The notes under the pieces were generated by a model, which worked only from the letters and a program-made list of their open reading frames with translations, was not told the DNA's origin and ran no database searches. A stretch of DNA of 64,000 nucleotides from Acidobacteriota bacterium (GTDB lineage: Bacteria; Acidobacteriota; Terriglobia; Terriglobales; Acidobacteriaceae), in NCBI GenBank assembly GCA_021792135.1, contig JAJYVF010000001.1, forward strand, positions 62,001 through 126,000, written 5' to 3'. Below, piece by piece: positions 62,613 to 64,000 of this stretch. The position numbers and the translations under genes were made by a program. How positions within the stretch are numbered: the stretch's first letter is position 1; every line of letters starts with the position of its first letter.

Positions 62613-64000
62613 CTAAAACGAGTTGTCCGCATTCCCAAACGGCGGATGTCCAATGAGATCCGGGTTATAGTGGTGCAGCGCGGCCAGCTTCGCTGCAGGC
62701 ACAAACCTATCCCATTGTGTGACAGCTTTGGGTTCCGGCAAAGTGGACACTGTCTGGAAATGAATGGTCACAATCTGTTGCGGCCTTACGGAAACCCGAT
62801 AAGTCCCTGGTCCTTGTAGTTCGGACTGCTCACGGCCTGTCAGATCGGTGAGGACTGCTCGTTTGTGCGGAAGCGTCAGCGCAACGGTTGCGATTCCTTT
62901 GCGACCGAAGCATTCAACCATGCGGAGCTCAATGTGATCGCCCTCGCACCTGAGTGCTTCGACAATGACATTATCAGATGTTTGAAGGAACGAATGCGGA
63001 CTCTGAACCGCCCGACGTTCGATGAGAATCGGCGGGCAATTATATTCCCACGCCGCCTGCGGAATACGCGCGTCCTCCCATGAATCCTCGCGCGGATAGA
63101 GAGCATAGGAGATCACATGTTTCCCCTTTCCGCTCAGCCACGAATTTGGATACCCGTGATACCTGTTCTCCGCATTGAGAAGATAGATAAGGGGCGTGCT
63201 TCCGTCCAATTCGCGTCCAGTTGCGCCGCGATCGAAAATGGCGACACCGCCGCTACCGGCGAAGTTGTAGTCGATCCAGCGGACAGCAGGAACGATGCCT
63301 CGCGTCCAGCCGAAGAGATCGGGATCGGGCTTGCTCCATGGACCGTGCGAGAACCCGTAGGGAATGCCGCGGCGAATGTCCGATATGTCCATGGCAAGAG
63401 GAAACTGAGCAACCACCACGGTGTAATCCGGAATGTCATTCAGCTCGGTCTCAAAATCGATGCGGCGGCTCTCATGATAGAGACGGATGACGCGTCGAAT
63501 TGCTCCGCCTCCGTAAAACGTGCCCTTCACCTCGATCGTGCAGGTCACGGGTCCTCGTAGCGATCGGGTGATTGATGGGTGATCGCTGGAGGTTGCCAGT
63601 TGCACGCGTTCAGGAGCGGGAGGCATGAAGTCGGCCGGCGATGGCTCCTGTTTCCGGGGGCGTTCGGCAACAATCACATTCGCCGGCCCCGCCAGCAGTT
63701 CGCGCTGGGATTTTCTGAACCTGATGCTCGTGACAGCGCCGGATTGGCGGTCAACCCGTACTGAATAATACTTCGTCTCAATCCTGTCCGGGAGATCGAC
63801 AGGCGTGGGTGGCGCAGCCGCGCGATGCTCCAGCTTCCAGCCGCCGACGCCACAGGAGGGGATATCCATCCGGCAGAGAACTGTGTTGTCCGGAAGCAGT
63901 TCGCTGTCGGTACCTGCGATTGTTGCCCCCAGGGGCAGCCTAAGCGAGACCGGATCGTTGCGGTTCCAGTTCAGCTGGTTAAAAAGGCCAATATCATCAC
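62613..64000 (-). CDS. GH38 alpha-mannosidase, C-terminal part (N-terminus outside window)
   Basis: The frame is open at the right edge; 462 C-terminal residues are visible. GLFNQLNWNRNDPVSL is the start of the beta-sandwich that follows the GH38 catalytic domain. YYSVRVDRQSGAVTSIRF, RRIDFETELNDIPDYTVV, QFPLAMDISDIRRGIPYGF, YNFAGSGGVAIFDRGATG and ECFGRKGIATVAL are typical C-terminal GH38 blocks. Catalytic residues lie beyond the window. GH38 enzymes remove alpha-mannose residues. Convergent with the GH5-like gene, which suits a shared mannan- or glycoprotein-glycan-degrading role; cell location cannot be judged without the N-terminus. Confidence 0.87.
   Translation of the reverse strand, partial: DDIGLFNQLNWNRNDPVSLRLPLGATIAGTDSELLPDNTVLCRMDIPSCGVGGWKLEHRAAAPPTPVDLPDRIETKYYSVRVDRQSGAVTSIRFRKSQRELLAGPANVIVAERPRKQEPSPADFMPPAPERVQLATSSDHPSITRSLRGPVTCTIEVKGTFYGGGAIRRVIRLYHESRRIDFETELNDIPDYTVVVAQFPLAMDISDIRRGIPYGFSHGPWSKPDPDLFGWTRGIVPAVRWIDYNFAGSGGVAIFDRGATGRELDGSTPLIYLLNAENRYHGYPNSWLSGKGKHVISYALYPREDSWEDARIPQAAWEYNCPPILIERRAVQSPHSFLQTSDNVIVEALRCEGDHIELRMVECFGRKGIATVALTLPHKRAVLTDLTGREQSELQGPGTYRVSVRPQQIVTIHFQTVSTLPEPKAVTQWDRFVPAAKLAALHHYNPDLIGHPPFGNADNSF

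Overview
The window looks like a chromosomal segment of an Acidobacteriota species, most probably subdivision 1 (Terriglobia/Acidobacteriaceae). This is an inference. It rests on the high GC content with strong third-position GC bias, a 1,217-residue Oar-like TonB-dependent receptor with an N-terminal carboxypeptidase-regulatory-like domain, a hopanoid-type GT21 glycosyltransferase, many exported glycoside hydrolases, and several exported proteins of types typical of that phylum. I see no phage genes, insertion sequences, CRISPR array or rRNA operon, and no intact tRNA. The high GC produces very long antisense open frames, which I left out.

Layout. 1-2 kb: a C39-like cysteine peptidase and a TPR/outer-membrane protein that runs off the left edge (both minus). 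2-7 kb: a GT21 glycosyltransferase, then an operon of an exported ThuA-like protein, a triheme cytochrome c and a PQQ dehydrogenase. 7-10.3 kb: a small membrane-anchored protein, a broken patatin phospholipase gene, a flavodoxin-like protein and a thioredoxin-fold protein. 10.4-17 kb: the lipoprotein RlpA, an exported protein of unknown family, an M48 protease, a LytTR response regulator, an ECF sigma factor operon and the rRNA methyltransferase RlmB. 17-26 kb: an M1-like protein with a broken zinc motif, an AsmA protein, an rnc-lepB-lepB operon and a TPR protein. 25.8-27.9 kb: an Xre/RES toxin-antitoxin pair and an aldo/keto reductase.

28-38 kb is a compact redox/hydrolase locus: an alpha/beta hydrolase (minus), then divergently a diheme cytochrome c lipoprotein, a GMC flavoprotein, a VAO-type FAD oxidase, an exported protein related to the one at 11.5 kb, and a lipoprotein esterase. 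38-45 kb holds the TonB receptor and a YncE-propeller/phosphoesterase fusion.

45-64 kb is a carbohydrate region: a GH78 rhamnosidase-like enzyme, a T4-lysozyme-like protein, a decayed GH42 beta-galactosidase, a MaoC hydratase, two solute-binding-protein homologues without signal peptides, a class III CoA-transferase, an IclR regulator, a Tat-exported beta-propeller glycosidase, a Tat-exported GH127 enzyme, a Tat-exported enolase-superfamily enzyme, a DoxX-like membrane protein, an exported GH5-like enzyme and the C-terminal part of a GH38 alpha-mannosidase.

The most novel-looking unit is 49.8-59.4 kb. Acyl-CoA-type enzymes, cytosolic periplasmic-binding-protein folds and Tat-exported sugar enzymes are packed around one IclR regulator, with 4-bp ATGA overlaps joining the first three plus-strand genes and palindromes in the divergent promoter region. 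No ABC permease or ATPase is present in the window. The 28-38 kb redox locus is the second candidate.
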